A DNA stretch of 64,000 bases. Origin: JAGPHI01 sp036641735 (GTDB lineage Bacteria; Bacillota; Clostridia; Oscillospirales; Ruminococcaceae). A program made the position numbers and the translations under genes. This document shows positions 24,813-33,614 of the stretch, piece after piece. Within the stretch, counting starts at the first letter, position 1. Every line of letters starts with the position of its first letter. The notes below the pieces were generated by a model that was not told the DNA's origin, did no database searches, and saw nothing but the letters and a program-made list of their open reading frames with translations. The stretch covers positions 1-64,000 of the forward strand of contig JAVWEG010000001.1 in NCBI GenBank assembly GCA_036641735.1, read 5' to 3'.

Positions 24813-24840
24813 TTGTTTTATATGTTTAATTTGGTATAAT
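24813..24840 (+). promoter_or_regulatory. Promoter of the AEC transporter transcript
   Basis: TATAAT (24835-24840) with an extended -10 TG at 24832-24833 and a weak TTGTTT -35 (24813-24818) at 16 bp. Confidence 0.6.
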
Positions 24841-24903
24841 TAATTGAGTAATATTAGAAGCAAGCTTACATAAATTGCAATTCACAAAATAAAAGGAGAA
24901 AAT

Positions 24904-24951
24904 ATGATAGATAAAACGAATAATTTAATAAAGATGTGCCGCTATGAATAG
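24904..24951 (+). CDS. 15-residue upstream ORF overlapping the AEC transporter start
   Basis: An ATG with a strong SD (AAGGAG, 5 nt) opens a 15-codon frame reading MIDKTNNLIKMCRYE. Its stop TAG overlaps the transporter start by 8 nt (ATGAATAG). The transporter ATG at 24944 itself has no recognisable SD, so its translation may depend on ribosomes ending the small ORF. It may be a leader peptide or just a coupling device. Confidence 0.45.
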   Translation: MIDKTNNLIKMCRYE

Positions 24952-25885
24952 TTTATCACTTGCCTTTTCCGTGGTGTGTCCGCTATTTTTAATGATGGCA
25001 CTTGGATATTTTTTGCGTAAAATAAATATGTTTACACAAAGCTTTTTACAGCAGCTGAATAATCTTTGCTTTAAAGTGTTTTTACCGATAATTTTATTTG
25101 TAAATGTATACGAAAGCGATTTTTCGCTGTCATTCAATCCAAAGCTAGTGGCATTTGCAGTAATAAGCGTTGTTATAATAGTTTTTGCGCTTATGCTCAT
25201 AGTGCCAAGCTTTGAAAAGAATAATCGCAGGCGCGGTGTTTTGGTACAAGGCATTTTCCGCAGCAATTTTATATTGTTTGGGCTACCTATGGCGGCATCC
25301 TTGTTCGGCGAAGAAAATACAGGCACCACAGCCATTTTAATAGCATTTATAGTACCGCTTTTCAATCTTTTGTCAGTCGTGGCACTCGAAAGATTTAGAG
25401 GGGGCAAATTAGATATTAAGCGTATGGCGATAGGTGTAATAACAAATCCGCTTATTTTGGGCGCACTCGCGGCATTTGTATTTGTAATTACAGGCATTAA
25501 GCTGCCTAATATAATAGAAGGTACAGTGCGTGATATCGCTAAAATAGCTACACCGCTTTCGCTTATTGTCTTGGGAGGTTCGTTCGCTTTTTCAGGCTTG
25601 CGGTCAAATCTTAAAAGCTTAATGATTGGTGTGTGCGGCAAATTAATTATAATGCCGTTTTGCCTTTTGACGATATCGGTAGCTATAGGCTATAGAGGCA
25701 CGGATTTAGTGGCATTGCTTGCAATGTTCGCAAGCCCTACAGCAGTAAGCAGCTTTACTATGGCACAGCAAATGGATGCAGACGATGAGCTTGCAGGGCA
25801 GATAGTGGTGGTAAGCTCTATTGGCGCGGTAATCTCGGTTTTCTTTTGGATTTCTATTTTATCACAATTAGGATTTCTTGTGTGA
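24944..25885 (+). CDS. AEC (auxin efflux carrier) family transporter
   Basis: A 313-residue membrane protein with ten hydrophobic helices, the AEC family layout. Markers: MMALGYFLRKINMF near residue 17, GLPMAASLFGEENTG near 105, and TPLSLIVLGGSFAFSG near 207. Members export or import organic anions such as malate or malonate in bacteria; the substrate here is unknown. The ATG at 24944 lacks an SD and overlaps a 15-codon upstream ORF that has one. A bidirectional terminator follows. Confidence 0.85.
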   Translation: MNSLSLAFSVVCPLFLMMALGYFLRKINMFTQSFLQQLNNLCFKVFLPIILFVNVYESDFSLSFNPKLVAFAVISVVIIVFALMLIVPSFEKNNRRRGVLVQGIFRSNFILFGLPMAASLFGEENTGTTAILIAFIVPLFNLLSVVALERFRGGKLDIKRMAIGVITNPLILGALAAFVFVITGIKLPNIIEGTVRDIAKIATPLSLIVLGGSFAFSGLRSNLKSLMIGVCGKLIIMPFCLLTISVAIGYRGTDLVALLAMFASPTAVSSFTMAQQMDADDELAGQIVVVSSIGAVISVFFWISILSQLGFLV

Positions 25886-25903
25886 TTATCAATACGAAAA
25901 ATT

Positions 25904-25949
25904 AAGAATAAGGGGCAAAATATTTTTATTTTGCCCCTTATTCTTTTAA
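25904..25949. terminator. Bidirectional terminator between AEC transporter and rlmA
   Basis: A perfect 19-bp stem (25904-25922 and 25927-25945) with GGGGC/GCCCC core and a TTTT loop; T-rich on both 3' sides. Confidence 0.88.
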
Positions 25950-26786
25950 TTACAGCTTTTTGTATATATGAATATCAAATTCTATTTTAGTTTCAAGCTC
26001 TTTTTTAGCCAATAGCTTAGATGAGTCTGCGGCGGAGGTTTTCCAGTAATAAGGTGTCATTTTAAATAGGTTTTCTATATCTTCAGTACAGGCTAAGTGA
26101 ATAAAATCTTGAATATGCACTATTTCGCAGTATTCAAAGCCAACATACGGAGTTTCCTTTTGCTCGTTTTCGTAGGGGCTTTCGTATATTGCACTTTTAA
26201 GCTCCCAAAGATGCTTTGCGCCCGGCACTACATAAATAAAATGGCCGCCTTTTTTTACAGCTCTGTGTATCTCATCTATGCAAAGTGGAGAAAAGCAGTT
26301 TAGCGCTAAGTCAATGCTTGCATTTGCTACAGGCAGATGAAACACCGATGCTACAGCAAGCTCTGCATTATTTGCGTTTTTACAGGCGAGCTTTATGGCG
26401 GACTTTGATATATCTATGCCGCCGATACGCGCTTTATCGTAAATAGAGCCAATAGCTTTAATCACACCGCCTGTATAATAGCCTTCTCCGCAGCCTAAAT
26501 CCAGCATTTTAGTATCGTTATCAGCATATTTTACGCAAAGAGCCTGCAATTGCTCGCGCAATGGTGCATAATATCCATTAGATAAAAAACGGCTGCGCGC
26601 ATTTACCATACCCTTATCATCGCCCGGATTATGCGAGTTCATATGATTTGCAAGCAGTAGGTTTACACTGCCGCCGCTTGCAATATCAAAGCAATGCCCT
26701 AATTTGCACAGATAAGTTTTTTCATTTTTAAAAAGCTGCTTGCCGCATACAGGGCAAGCAAATACGCTTGAATTATTAATACTCAT
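25950..26786 (-). CDS. rlmA: 23S rRNA (guanine-N1)-methyltransferase, RlmA type
   Basis: About 278 residues. The N-terminal zinc-binding motif (FACPVCGKQL, then YLCKLGHCFD) and the following GSVNLLL and GDDKGMVNARSRFLSNGYYAPL match RlmA, which methylates the N1 of G745/G748 in 23S rRNA helix 35 and can confer tylosin resistance. The SAM-binding motif is LDLGCGEGYYTGGV near residue 92. The start is ATG 26786 (MSINNSS), since the longer frame runs into the upstream terminator. The SD AAGAG is weak. Confidence 0.85.
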   Translation of the reverse strand: MSINNSSVFACPVCGKQLFKNEKTYLCKLGHCFDIASGGSVNLLLANHMNSHNPGDDKGMVNARSRFLSNGYYAPLREQLQALCVKYADNDTKMLDLGCGEGYYTGGVIKAIGSIYDKARIGGIDISKSAIKLACKNANNAELAVASVFHLPVANASIDLALNCFSPLCIDEIHRAVKKGGHFIYVVPGAKHLWELKSAIYESPYENEQKETPYVGFEYCEIVHIQDFIHLACTEDIENLFKMTPYYWKTSAADSSKLLAKKELETKIEFDIHIYKKL

Positions 26787-26810
26787 TTTTGCTCTTTTCT
26801 GTAATAAAAT

Positions 26811-26845
26811 GCGGCTTGCAGCTGTGTGCTGCAAGCCGCTCTTTT
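26811..26845 (-). terminator. Terminator of the ssnA-ygfK-hyuA operon
   Basis: A perfect 12-bp stem GCGGCTTGCAGC/GCTGCAAGCCGC (26811-26822 and 26828-26839) with a 5-nt loop, followed on the minus strand by ATTTTATT. It lies between hyuA and rlmA. Confidence 0.85.
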
Positions 26846-26847
26846 GT

Positions 26848-28221
26848 TTAAAAATATTCGCTTTGTCCGCGCTCTACATATTTACCTTTGTTTTGAGCCA
26901 AAATATTGCCTTGCGTACACACAAGCTCACCTGCCAAAAACACGGCTTTTGCTTCGCCCTGCACCTGCACTCCTTCGTATGGAGTGTAATCTACATTTTG
27001 GTGCATTTTTTCGGCGGTGATAGTATGCTCTGCGTTTTTATCCCACACCACTATGTCGGCATCTGCACCAAGCCTAATTTCGCCTTTGTTTTCTAGCCCG
27101 AATAGCCGTGCGGCATTAGTGCTGAGCAGATTTGCCATTTCATTTGCCGTAAATCCGTATTTGTGTAATCCGAGCGACAGCATTATCTCAGCACGGTGCT
27201 CAATGCCCGGCATACCATTTGGAATTATTGCAAAATCATATTTACCTACGTCTTTTTGCCCTGATAAATTAAACGAGCAGTGGTCGGTGGAAATGGTGTT
27301 TATCTCACCTTGCTTTAATGCCTGCCACAAAGCATCTACGTCTATACGTGAGCGCAATGGCGGCGAGCAAACATATTTAGTACCCTCTACTCCGGGCATT
27401 AAATACTTGCTTTCATCAAGCGTAAAGTATTGCGGACAGCTTTCTACATATATTTTTTGTCCGCGTGCGCGTGCGCGCCGTATTTCTTCAAGCCCAAGCT
27501 TAGTGCTGAGATGCACTATATGCACAGGCGTGCCGGCGGCTCTGCCTATTGCGCAAAAGCGCGCTATGGCTTCAGCTTCCACGTAATCGGGGCGAGTAAC
27601 AGGGTGAAAACGTGTGGAATAATGTCCGCGAGATTTCTCCGATTTGATAAGCTCGTTTACTAAATCTCCGTTTTCACAATGCACACCGACAATGCCGTGC
27701 AGCTTGTTTACAGCGGTAAGCACTTCAAATATTTGCGCATCGGTAACACGTAAAGCATCGTAAGCCATATATAGCTTAAAGCTGGTAATGCCTGCGGCGC
27801 TCATATCGGCAAGCTCTGCTTCGGTACTATCATTCCAGTCGGTAATTGCCATATGAAAAGCGTAATTACACGAGGATTTACCGTCTGCCTTGCTGTGCCA
27901 TAGCTTTAATGCCTCGTTAAGGCTATGCCCCTTATCTTGCGTGGCAAAGTCTATCAGTGTAGTAGTGCCGCCCGATATAGCGCCGGCAGTGCCGCTTGCA
28001 AAATCATCGGCGGTATTCATTACACCGTTATTCATATCAAGATGTGTATGCGCATCAATAAATCCGGGAAAAATAAGGCAGCCCTGTGCATCGTACACTT
28101 CACAGTCATCAAGCAAAATATTCTCTTGCAGCTGTGTAATGCGCCCATCTTCGAGTAAAACATCAAGCTTTTCCTCGCCCTTTGGTGTAACGCATATGCC
28201 GTTTTTTATAAGTACTGCCAT
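26848..28221 (-). CDS. hyuA: Dihydropyrimidinase/hydantoinase-type amidohydrolase
   Basis: A 457-residue amidohydrolase of the D-hydantoinase/dihydropyrimidinase group, opening cyclic diamides. Metal ligands are visible: HTH in DAHTHLDM near residue 58, the Lys to be carboxylated in SFKLYMAY near 150, HCEN near 182, HLST near 238 and the Asp in STDHCSF near 315. Normal length. It is the third gene after ssnA and ygfK, 18 nt after ygfK. In E. coli hyuA sits in the same ssnA/ygfK neighbourhood, linked to purine catabolism. The true substrate is not known. Confidence 0.88.
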   Translation of the reverse strand: MAVLIKNGICVTPKGEEKLDVLLEDGRITQLQENILLDDCEVYDAQGCLIFPGFIDAHTHLDMNNGVMNTADDFASGTAGAISGGTTTLIDFATQDKGHSLNEALKLWHSKADGKSSCNYAFHMAITDWNDSTEAELADMSAAGITSFKLYMAYDALRVTDAQIFEVLTAVNKLHGIVGVHCENGDLVNELIKSEKSRGHYSTRFHPVTRPDYVEAEAIARFCAIGRAAGTPVHIVHLSTKLGLEEIRRARARGQKIYVESCPQYFTLDESKYLMPGVEGTKYVCSPPLRSRIDVDALWQALKQGEINTISTDHCSFNLSGQKDVGKYDFAIIPNGMPGIEHRAEIMLSLGLHKYGFTANEMANLLSTNAARLFGLENKGEIRLGADADIVVWDKNAEHTITAEKMHQNVDYTPYEGVQVQGEAKAVFLAGELVCTQGNILAQNKGKYVERGQSEYF

Positions 28222-28239
28222 ATTTACCCCTTCTTTTTG

Positions 28240-31209
28240 TTAATTAAACAAATAATCCTTTTTGCTCACGGCTATTATTAATGCGCGCAACGCGTCCATT
28301 AAGCCGCAATCGGTGTCGTTTACATAATATTCAGCTACATTGCCGCCAAGACGTACCGTAGCACACATTGCAGCTCTGTCGATATAAAAACCTGCATTGT
28401 CGCTGTCGTTAAAAGCGTCCATTGTCCAGTACAGCGTAAACTTGTCTTTATACGGCTTTGCCTCATATGGGCAGAAGGTAGCACAGTTTCCACATTCATT
28501 GCACATACCGTCTACGTGGATAATCTGCGGCATAGCATAGCCGTCTATCTTTATAGCTACATTTGCTCTGTTAGGGCATACATCTACGCAAGCCTCGCAT
28601 ACAGTTGCACACTCTAGGCAATTGCCGCCGCCCTCGCATACTTCGCCGCGGCGAGTCATTGCATTTACGGTGCTGTCGCTTATGTTTAAAGCGGCATAGC
28701 GGTCCTGTTTTATGCTTAGCAATGCTTCACTTACGATGTTGGCATCGGCAATCGCTTCGGCTACCGTAGCAGCTCCGCGGCGGCCGTCACCTATCGCGTA
28801 AACATTTGGTCTGCTTGTCTCTAATGTATCTGAGTTTACCACAATTCTGCCCTTGCCGTCAAGTGCTAAAGCAAGCTCGTTATATAAAGTATTGTCTACT
28901 TTTTCGCCTACAGCCGCTATTACGGTATCGGCAGATACCTGCACTTTTTTGCCTGTGCCTACAGGTGCGCGGCGGCCGCTTGCATCAGGCGCGCCCAAAG
29001 CCATTACTTCGCAGGTAAGCACACCGTTTGCAAGTGCTTCGGGAGATGCCAATTCTACAAATTCCACTCCGTCGGCAATGCAAAGCTCAAGCTCTTCCTC
29101 GTCTGCGGGCATATAGCGCCTATTACGGCGATAAACAAGGCTTACACATTCTACACCCTTTACACGCTTTGCCGCACGGGCGGCATCCATAGCGGTGTTG
29201 CCGCCGCCTATAATCACTACGTTTTTGCCGAGGTTAAGAGCATAATTTTTTGCTTTGCACTGTGCCAAAAACTCAAGCGCGTCCATAGCATCTGCGCCAT
29301 CAAGCTTTAAAGACGGCGCATCCCACGCACCTATGCCAAGCACGACGGCATCATAGCTTTGTAGCTGCTCTTTAGAGCTTATTTCGGTGTTCAGATTTAA
29401 ATTTACGCCCATTGCTTTTAGCAGCGCGGCATCTTTTTCTATAGCATCGCTCGCAATGCGAAATTCAGGAATAACTTGGCGCACTACACCGCCAAGTGTA
29501 TCGTGCTTGTCAAAAATTGTTACCTTAGCGCCGCCTCTTGCCAGTAAATATGCCGCTGCCATACCGGCAGGGCCGCCGCCGACGATAGCAATGTTTTTAT
29601 TGCTTTTGCCGCGTGGTGCAAGGCTTTTCAATAAAGTATCAAAGGCATTATTTGCAGCCTTTAGCTTTGCATCACGGATATGTACGCTCTCGTCATAAAA
29701 TCCGCGTGTGCATTTATCCATACAATGGTGCGCACAGATAGTGCCTGTGATAAACGGCAGTGGGTTGCGCTCTAATATTACATTTAAAGCATCCTCGTAC
29801 TTGCCCTCGTCTACAAATCGCAGATATGCAGGGATATCTTGCCCAAACGGGCAGCCGCCGCGGCACGGTGCTTTAAAGCAATCTATAAGAGGCACTTCGC
29901 CGCCGCTTTTGCGATTAGGAGCTGTTTTTATCGGCTTAATATAATGTAGGTCTTTTTTAGAGCTTTCCATAAGCTTTTCTACACAGGCTAAATCTACCTT
30001 AGTAAATGCGCGTGCGCCTACCTTTTCAAGGAGATTTGCCATCTGCACAAGACGGTTATATCCGCCCGGCTTTAATAAAGTGGTGGCTATTGTGATAGGC
30101 CAAATGCCTGCTTTGTACAAATCTGCAATATTGTGTGCATCTGCGCCGCCGGAATATGATATGCGAAGCGCACCGTCAAAAGCTAGGGTAAGCTTTTGCG
30201 CTACTTGCATAGACAGCGGAAATAAGCTGCGCCCCGACATATACATTTCGTTGCCGGGCAGCTCGTTTGCCGCTATATCCACAGGGAAAGTATTGGTAAG
30301 CTTTACACCAAAGCTAAGCGATTTTTCGTTTGCCAGCGCCTGTAAGCGTGTGAGCATAGGCACTGCATCGGCAAATTGCAAATCCTCGTTAAAATGATGC
30401 TCGTCAAATACGATGTAATCATATCCGAGCGCATCTAAAGTTTCGCGCGCCGCTTTATAGCCAAGCAAGGTAGGATTGCATTTAATAAACGTATTAAGAT
30501 GTTTTTCGCTTAAAAGATAAGTGGCTATGCGCTCTATCTCTGCAGGAGGGCAGCCGTGCAAGGTAGATAGAGTACCCGAGGTACATACTTTGCCGTCAAT
30601 TGCATCGATATCAGCTTTGGTAATATTTTTAAAGCAGTGCAAATTATCGTATGCCCACGCTTTACATTCTTTAAATACAGCAAGCTCACTTGCATCTTTA
30701 AGCCCCTCAATAAAAGCATCGATTTTAGCGCTGCGAATACCCTCAAGGTCGTATCCCACGCTCATATTAAATATAAATCCGTCAGCACCGCCAAGCGCAA
30801 GCTCGCGAGATATCAGCTTTAAAGCAAAATATGCCTTTATGTATTCACTTTGCGCATCTTGTACACGCAGCTCTGTACTCCACTCTACGTTATATCCCTC
30901 GTCCTCGGCAAGTATGCAGGGCTTTGCCACAGGCAAATCCTCGCCGTCAAGCGTTTGCACTGTCTTTAGCTCAAAAAAGCGTGAGCCGCCTACATATGCC
31001 GCAATAATATTTTGCGCCAATTGCGTATGCGGCCCTGCCGCAGGGCCAAACGGAAGCTCTAAGCCTTCGTTAAAAAGCTGTAATTTTTCCGATTGAAGAT
31101 TGGCTTTATAATATTTGCTTACACCAAAAATTGTTTGTTCATTGCGATTTTCCTCTAAAATATGCTCCATTAGCTTGTTAAATGGAATTGCGGTCATTCT
31201 GTCACTCAT
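28240..31209 (-). CDS. ygfK: YgfK, selenate-reductase-like iron-sulfur flavoprotein
   Basis: A 989-residue protein of the YgfK family. Order: an N-terminal dihydroorotate-dehydrogenase-like domain (about 1-420); a GltD-like Cys-rich domain (CRGGCPFGQDIPAYL, TICAHHCMDKCTR; about 450-530); FAD (GGGPAGMAAAYLLARGG) and NAD(P) (IGGGNTAMDAARAAKR) Rossmann domains; and a C-terminal pair of [4Fe-4S] ferredoxin motifs (CLECATVCEACVDVCP, CNECGNCATFCP). It is named for E. coli selenate reduction, but comparative work ties it to selenium-dependent molybdenum hydroxylases and anaerobic purine breakdown. It probably passes electrons from NAD(P)H. Starts 14 nt after ssnA. Confidence 0.92.
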   Translation of the reverse strand: MSDRMTAIPFNKLMEHILEENRNEQTIFGVSKYYKANLQSEKLQLFNEGLELPFGPAAGPHTQLAQNIIAAYVGGSRFFELKTVQTLDGEDLPVAKPCILAEDEGYNVEWSTELRVQDAQSEYIKAYFALKLISRELALGGADGFIFNMSVGYDLEGIRSAKIDAFIEGLKDASELAVFKECKAWAYDNLHCFKNITKADIDAIDGKVCTSGTLSTLHGCPPAEIERIATYLLSEKHLNTFIKCNPTLLGYKAARETLDALGYDYIVFDEHHFNEDLQFADAVPMLTRLQALANEKSLSFGVKLTNTFPVDIAANELPGNEMYMSGRSLFPLSMQVAQKLTLAFDGALRISYSGGADAHNIADLYKAGIWPITIATTLLKPGGYNRLVQMANLLEKVGARAFTKVDLACVEKLMESSKKDLHYIKPIKTAPNRKSGGEVPLIDCFKAPCRGGCPFGQDIPAYLRFVDEGKYEDALNVILERNPLPFITGTICAHHCMDKCTRGFYDESVHIRDAKLKAANNAFDTLLKSLAPRGKSNKNIAIVGGGPAGMAAAYLLARGGAKVTIFDKHDTLGGVVRQVIPEFRIASDAIEKDAALLKAMGVNLNLNTEISSKEQLQSYDAVVLGIGAWDAPSLKLDGADAMDALEFLAQCKAKNYALNLGKNVVIIGGGNTAMDAARAAKRVKGVECVSLVYRRNRRYMPADEEELELCIADGVEFVELASPEALANGVLTCEVMALGAPDASGRRAPVGTGKKVQVSADTVIAAVGEKVDNTLYNELALALDGKGRIVVNSDTLETSRPNVYAIGDGRRGAATVAEAIADANIVSEALLSIKQDRYAALNISDSTVNAMTRRGEVCEGGGNCLECATVCEACVDVCPNRANVAIKIDGYAMPQIIHVDGMCNECGNCATFCPYEAKPYKDKFTLYWTMDAFNDSDNAGFYIDRAAMCATVRLGGNVAEYYVNDTDCGLMDALRALIIAVSKKDYLFN

Positions 31210-31223
31210 TATAAATCCTCCTA

Positions 31224-32555
31224 TTAAGCGTTAATGCGGCGCCATAAATCGGCTGCCTGCTCACGCGATTGTGCCATTACGCGCTGTTCGTCTATGCCTA
31301 CAAGCTCACGGTTAAGCATACGTACAGTGCCATTAATCATTGTAGTTACCACACTGCGCCCTTGCATACCAAACAAGGTGTGTCCGCCAAGATTATTAGC
31401 AGTAAGCGGAGTAAGCGGATTGTAATCGGCTACTATAATATCAGCGGCAGCACCCTCGCTAAGCTCGCCTAAGGTATGCTCAAAATAGCGTGCGCCTATG
31501 GCGGCATTGCCCTCAAATGCCATTTGCGGCACTTCACCCCAAGCCACTGTCGGATCACACAAATTGTGCTTATGTAAAATATTGGCTACCTTCATACTCT
31601 CGTACATATCATTTGTATATCCGTCAGTACCAAGGCCTACCAATATGCCTCTGTGCATCATATCTAAGGTAGGTGGGCAGCCTACTGCGTTACCCATATT
31701 GCTCTCGGGATTATGCACTACGGCGGTATTTGTTTCTTTCAATACTTCCATTTCATTACCGTTAATATGTATGCAATGTCCGCAAATGGTTTTGTCTCCC
31801 AAAATATCATTGTCAAACAAGCGGTAAATCACACGCTTATTGTATTTGGCAAGGCTGTCGTATACGTCTGTCATACCCTCGGCTACGTGAATATGAAATC
31901 CTGTACCGTCAGGTACACTTTCACGGCATAGAGCAAGGCTTTTATTAGATAGCGTAAAGCTTGCGTGCATACCCATCATCGCTTTTACCATATCGGTATC
32001 GTCTTTGGCACAATAGCCTATAAAATCGGCATTTTCTTTTACAGCGGCACGCATTTTATCCTCGCCGTCACGGTCTGATACTTCGTAGCAAAGATTTGTG
32101 CGCACACCAAGCTGCTTTGCAGCATCGGCTATTGCAAATAAGCTGCCCTCTATGCCGCCATAGCTTGCGTGGTGGTCAAACACTGTTGTTACACCGTTTT
32201 TAATGCAGTCGATATAAGTAGCCATTGCGCTCATACGGGTATCGGGTAAAGTGAGGTTGCGGTCGATAGTCCACCATTGTCCGTCCAAAATATCAAGAAA
32301 TGTTTTTGGAGAATATCCATTAATGGATAAACCTCTTGCAAATGCGGAATAAATATGATTATGGGCATTTATCATACCGGGCATAATCAGTCCGCCTTTG
32401 GCATCTATCCATTGTGCATCCGCGTATTTGGCACGCAGCTGAGCGCAAGTGCCAATTTCCTTGATAATTTTACCGTCTACGGCAACACAGCCGTCCTCAA
32501 TTACTTTATTTGCTTTGCCCCTTGTGATAACTGTGCCGTTGCCTATTAGTATCAT
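31224..32555 (-). CDS. ssnA: SsnA, putative aminohydrolase
   Basis: A 443-residue amidohydrolase of the SsnA group, related to guanine/chlorohydrolase-type enzymes. Metal-site residues: HNH in INAHNHIYSAFARGL near residue 65, the HxH of FHIHVAEG near 218, H in CGHCIHI near 250, and D in GLGTDGYTND near 315. The first enzyme of the minus-strand operon ssnA-ygfK-hyuA. SD CGGAGG, 6 nt from the ATG. It has been proposed to act on a purine-derived ring product; the reaction is unproven. Confidence 0.9.
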   Translation of the reverse strand: MILIGNGTVITRGKANKVIEDGCVAVDGKIIKEIGTCAQLRAKYADAQWIDAKGGLIMPGMINAHNHIYSAFARGLSINGYSPKTFLDILDGQWWTIDRNLTLPDTRMSAMATYIDCIKNGVTTVFDHHASYGGIEGSLFAIADAAKQLGVRTNLCYEVSDRDGEDKMRAAVKENADFIGYCAKDDTDMVKAMMGMHASFTLSNKSLALCRESVPDGTGFHIHVAEGMTDVYDSLAKYNKRVIYRLFDNDILGDKTICGHCIHINGNEMEVLKETNTAVVHNPESNMGNAVGCPPTLDMMHRGILVGLGTDGYTNDMYESMKVANILHKHNLCDPTVAWGEVPQMAFEGNAAIGARYFEHTLGELSEGAAADIIVADYNPLTPLTANNLGGHTLFGMQGRSVVTTMINGTVRMLNRELVGIDEQRVMAQSREQAADLWRRINA

Positions 32556-32706
32556 TATAATTCCTCCGTTTAAAATAAAAAATGAGCGCCATAGCGAAAA
32601 AGCTTAATTGTTTAAAAAAGCCCGTGCGCATAGCACTCCGTTACAGCTGCCCAGTATAGTTAAATATTTATTTTTCACAAAATAGCACTCGCGAATTTAT
32701 AATTTT

Positions 32707-32735
32707 AATATAACATAACCTATAATGAAAAGCAA
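32707..32735 (-). promoter_or_regulatory. Sigma-A promoter of ssnA-ygfK-hyuA
   Basis: On the minus strand TTGCTT (32730-32735) and TATATT (32707-32712) with 17-bp spacing, about 150 bases before ssnA. Confidence 0.6.
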
Positions 32736-32773
32736 TGGTATTACTAAAAAATTTTATTTTGGCTAAAAGTTTG

Positions 32774-32819
32774 TTGATTTTATATAAAAGTATGCTATGA
32801 TATCTATATAATATAGCAT
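32774..32819 (+). promoter_or_regulatory. Promoter and inverted repeat before the YheO-type regulator
   Basis: TTGATT (32774-32779) and TATGAT (32796-32801), 16-bp spacer. The -10 is overlapped by an inverted repeat ATGCTAT (32792-32798)/ATAGCAT (32813-32819), a candidate operator, perhaps for the regulator itself. Confidence 0.5.
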
Positions 32820-32872
32820 TGTAATTTTGTAAATAGAAAAACAATATGATATAAGTAAGGAGAAATGCGATA

Positions 32873-33508
32873 ATGCAAGAGGATAATACGTTAAAAACTT
32901 TAAAGCAGATAGCGGCAGGCTTAGCAGCACAGTTTGGCGCATCGTGCGAAATAGTGATACATTTGCTCGGTGAAAACGATATGGAAAGCTCTATTGTGGC
33001 AATAGAAAACGGGCAAGTGTCTAACCGTAAAGTGGGCGACGGGCCGTCGCACGTGGTGCTGGAGGCAATGCAAAAAAACGGGTGCAAAGCAGACCATTTG
33101 GCATATCTTACCAAAACGCGTGACGGTAAAATATTAAAATCGAGTACTATGTTTGTAAAAGATGCGAGCGGTAATGCGAAATACATATTTGCAATCAATT
33201 ACGATATCACAGGGCTTTTAATAGCTAAAAGCGGTATTGATAGCCTTGTAAGCACCGCACCTGAAAGTGCGCATACAGAGCCTGAGCGCATAGTGCAAAG
33301 TGTAAATGAGCTTTTAGATGAGCTTATAGACCAGTCTGTAGCGCTTGTGGCAAAGCCCGTGGCACTGATGACAAAGGACGATAAAATAAAAGCAATACAG
33401 TTTTTAAATGCCGCAGGAGCGTTTCTTATCACAAAAAGCGGAGACAAGGTTTCAAAGTATTTTGGCATATCAAAATATACTTTATACAGTTATTTAGATG
33501 TAGAATAA
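32873..33508 (+). CDS. YheO-like PAS/HTH transcriptional regulator
   Basis: A 211-residue regulator with an N-terminal YheO-type PAS domain (about 10-115: FGASCEIVIHLL, HVVLEAMQKNG, IFAINYDITGL) and a C-terminal HTH (about 160-211: IKAIQFLNAAGAFLITKSGDK, SKYTLYSYLD). Relatives such as DauR control amino-acid or related catabolism. It is divergent from ssnA and so is the probable regulator of the ssnA operon. SD AAGGAG, 7 nt. Confidence 0.85.
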   Translation: MQEDNTLKTLKQIAAGLAAQFGASCEIVIHLLGENDMESSIVAIENGQVSNRKVGDGPSHVVLEAMQKNGCKADHLAYLTKTRDGKILKSSTMFVKDASGNAKYIFAINYDITGLLIAKSGIDSLVSTAPESAHTEPERIVQSVNELLDELIDQSVALVAKPVALMTKDDKIKAIQFLNAAGAFLITKSGDKVSKYFGISKYTLYSYLDVE

Positions 33509-33510
33509 AA

Positions 33511-33549
33511 AAGGTGGATAACAGCTTATTGCCGTTATCCATCTTTTTT
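33511..33549. terminator. Terminator after the YheO-type regulator
   Basis: AAGGTGGATAAC (33511-33522) pairs with GTTATCCATCTT (33534-33545), one G-T pair, then a T run. Confidence 0.85.
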
Positions 33550-33614
33550 CTTGTTGAAAAGCGAGTGTCAAACGAAATCGGTGCTTTGCTATAACAGAGG
33601 ATATTGCATTAAAA

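Larger units (their letters stand above)
32556..32872. other. Divergent control region between ssnA and the YheO-type gene
   Basis: Two divergent promoters lie here. The ssnA leader is about 145 nt; it contains a weak hairpin GTGC/GCAC (32624-32636) followed on the minus strand by GGGCTTTTTT, a possible attenuator. It does not match the purine riboswitch core. Confidence 0.5.

Noticed and set aside
28240..31209. Plus-strand frames of 60-190 codons inside ygfK
   Set aside because: Composition (Ser/Ala/Pro/Cys rich) is that of complementary-strand shadows; none has an SD or recognisable domain.
32556..32735. Guanine/xanthine riboswitch in the ssnA leader
   Set aside because: The conserved purine aptamer core sequences are not found; only a weak hairpin with a T run is seen.
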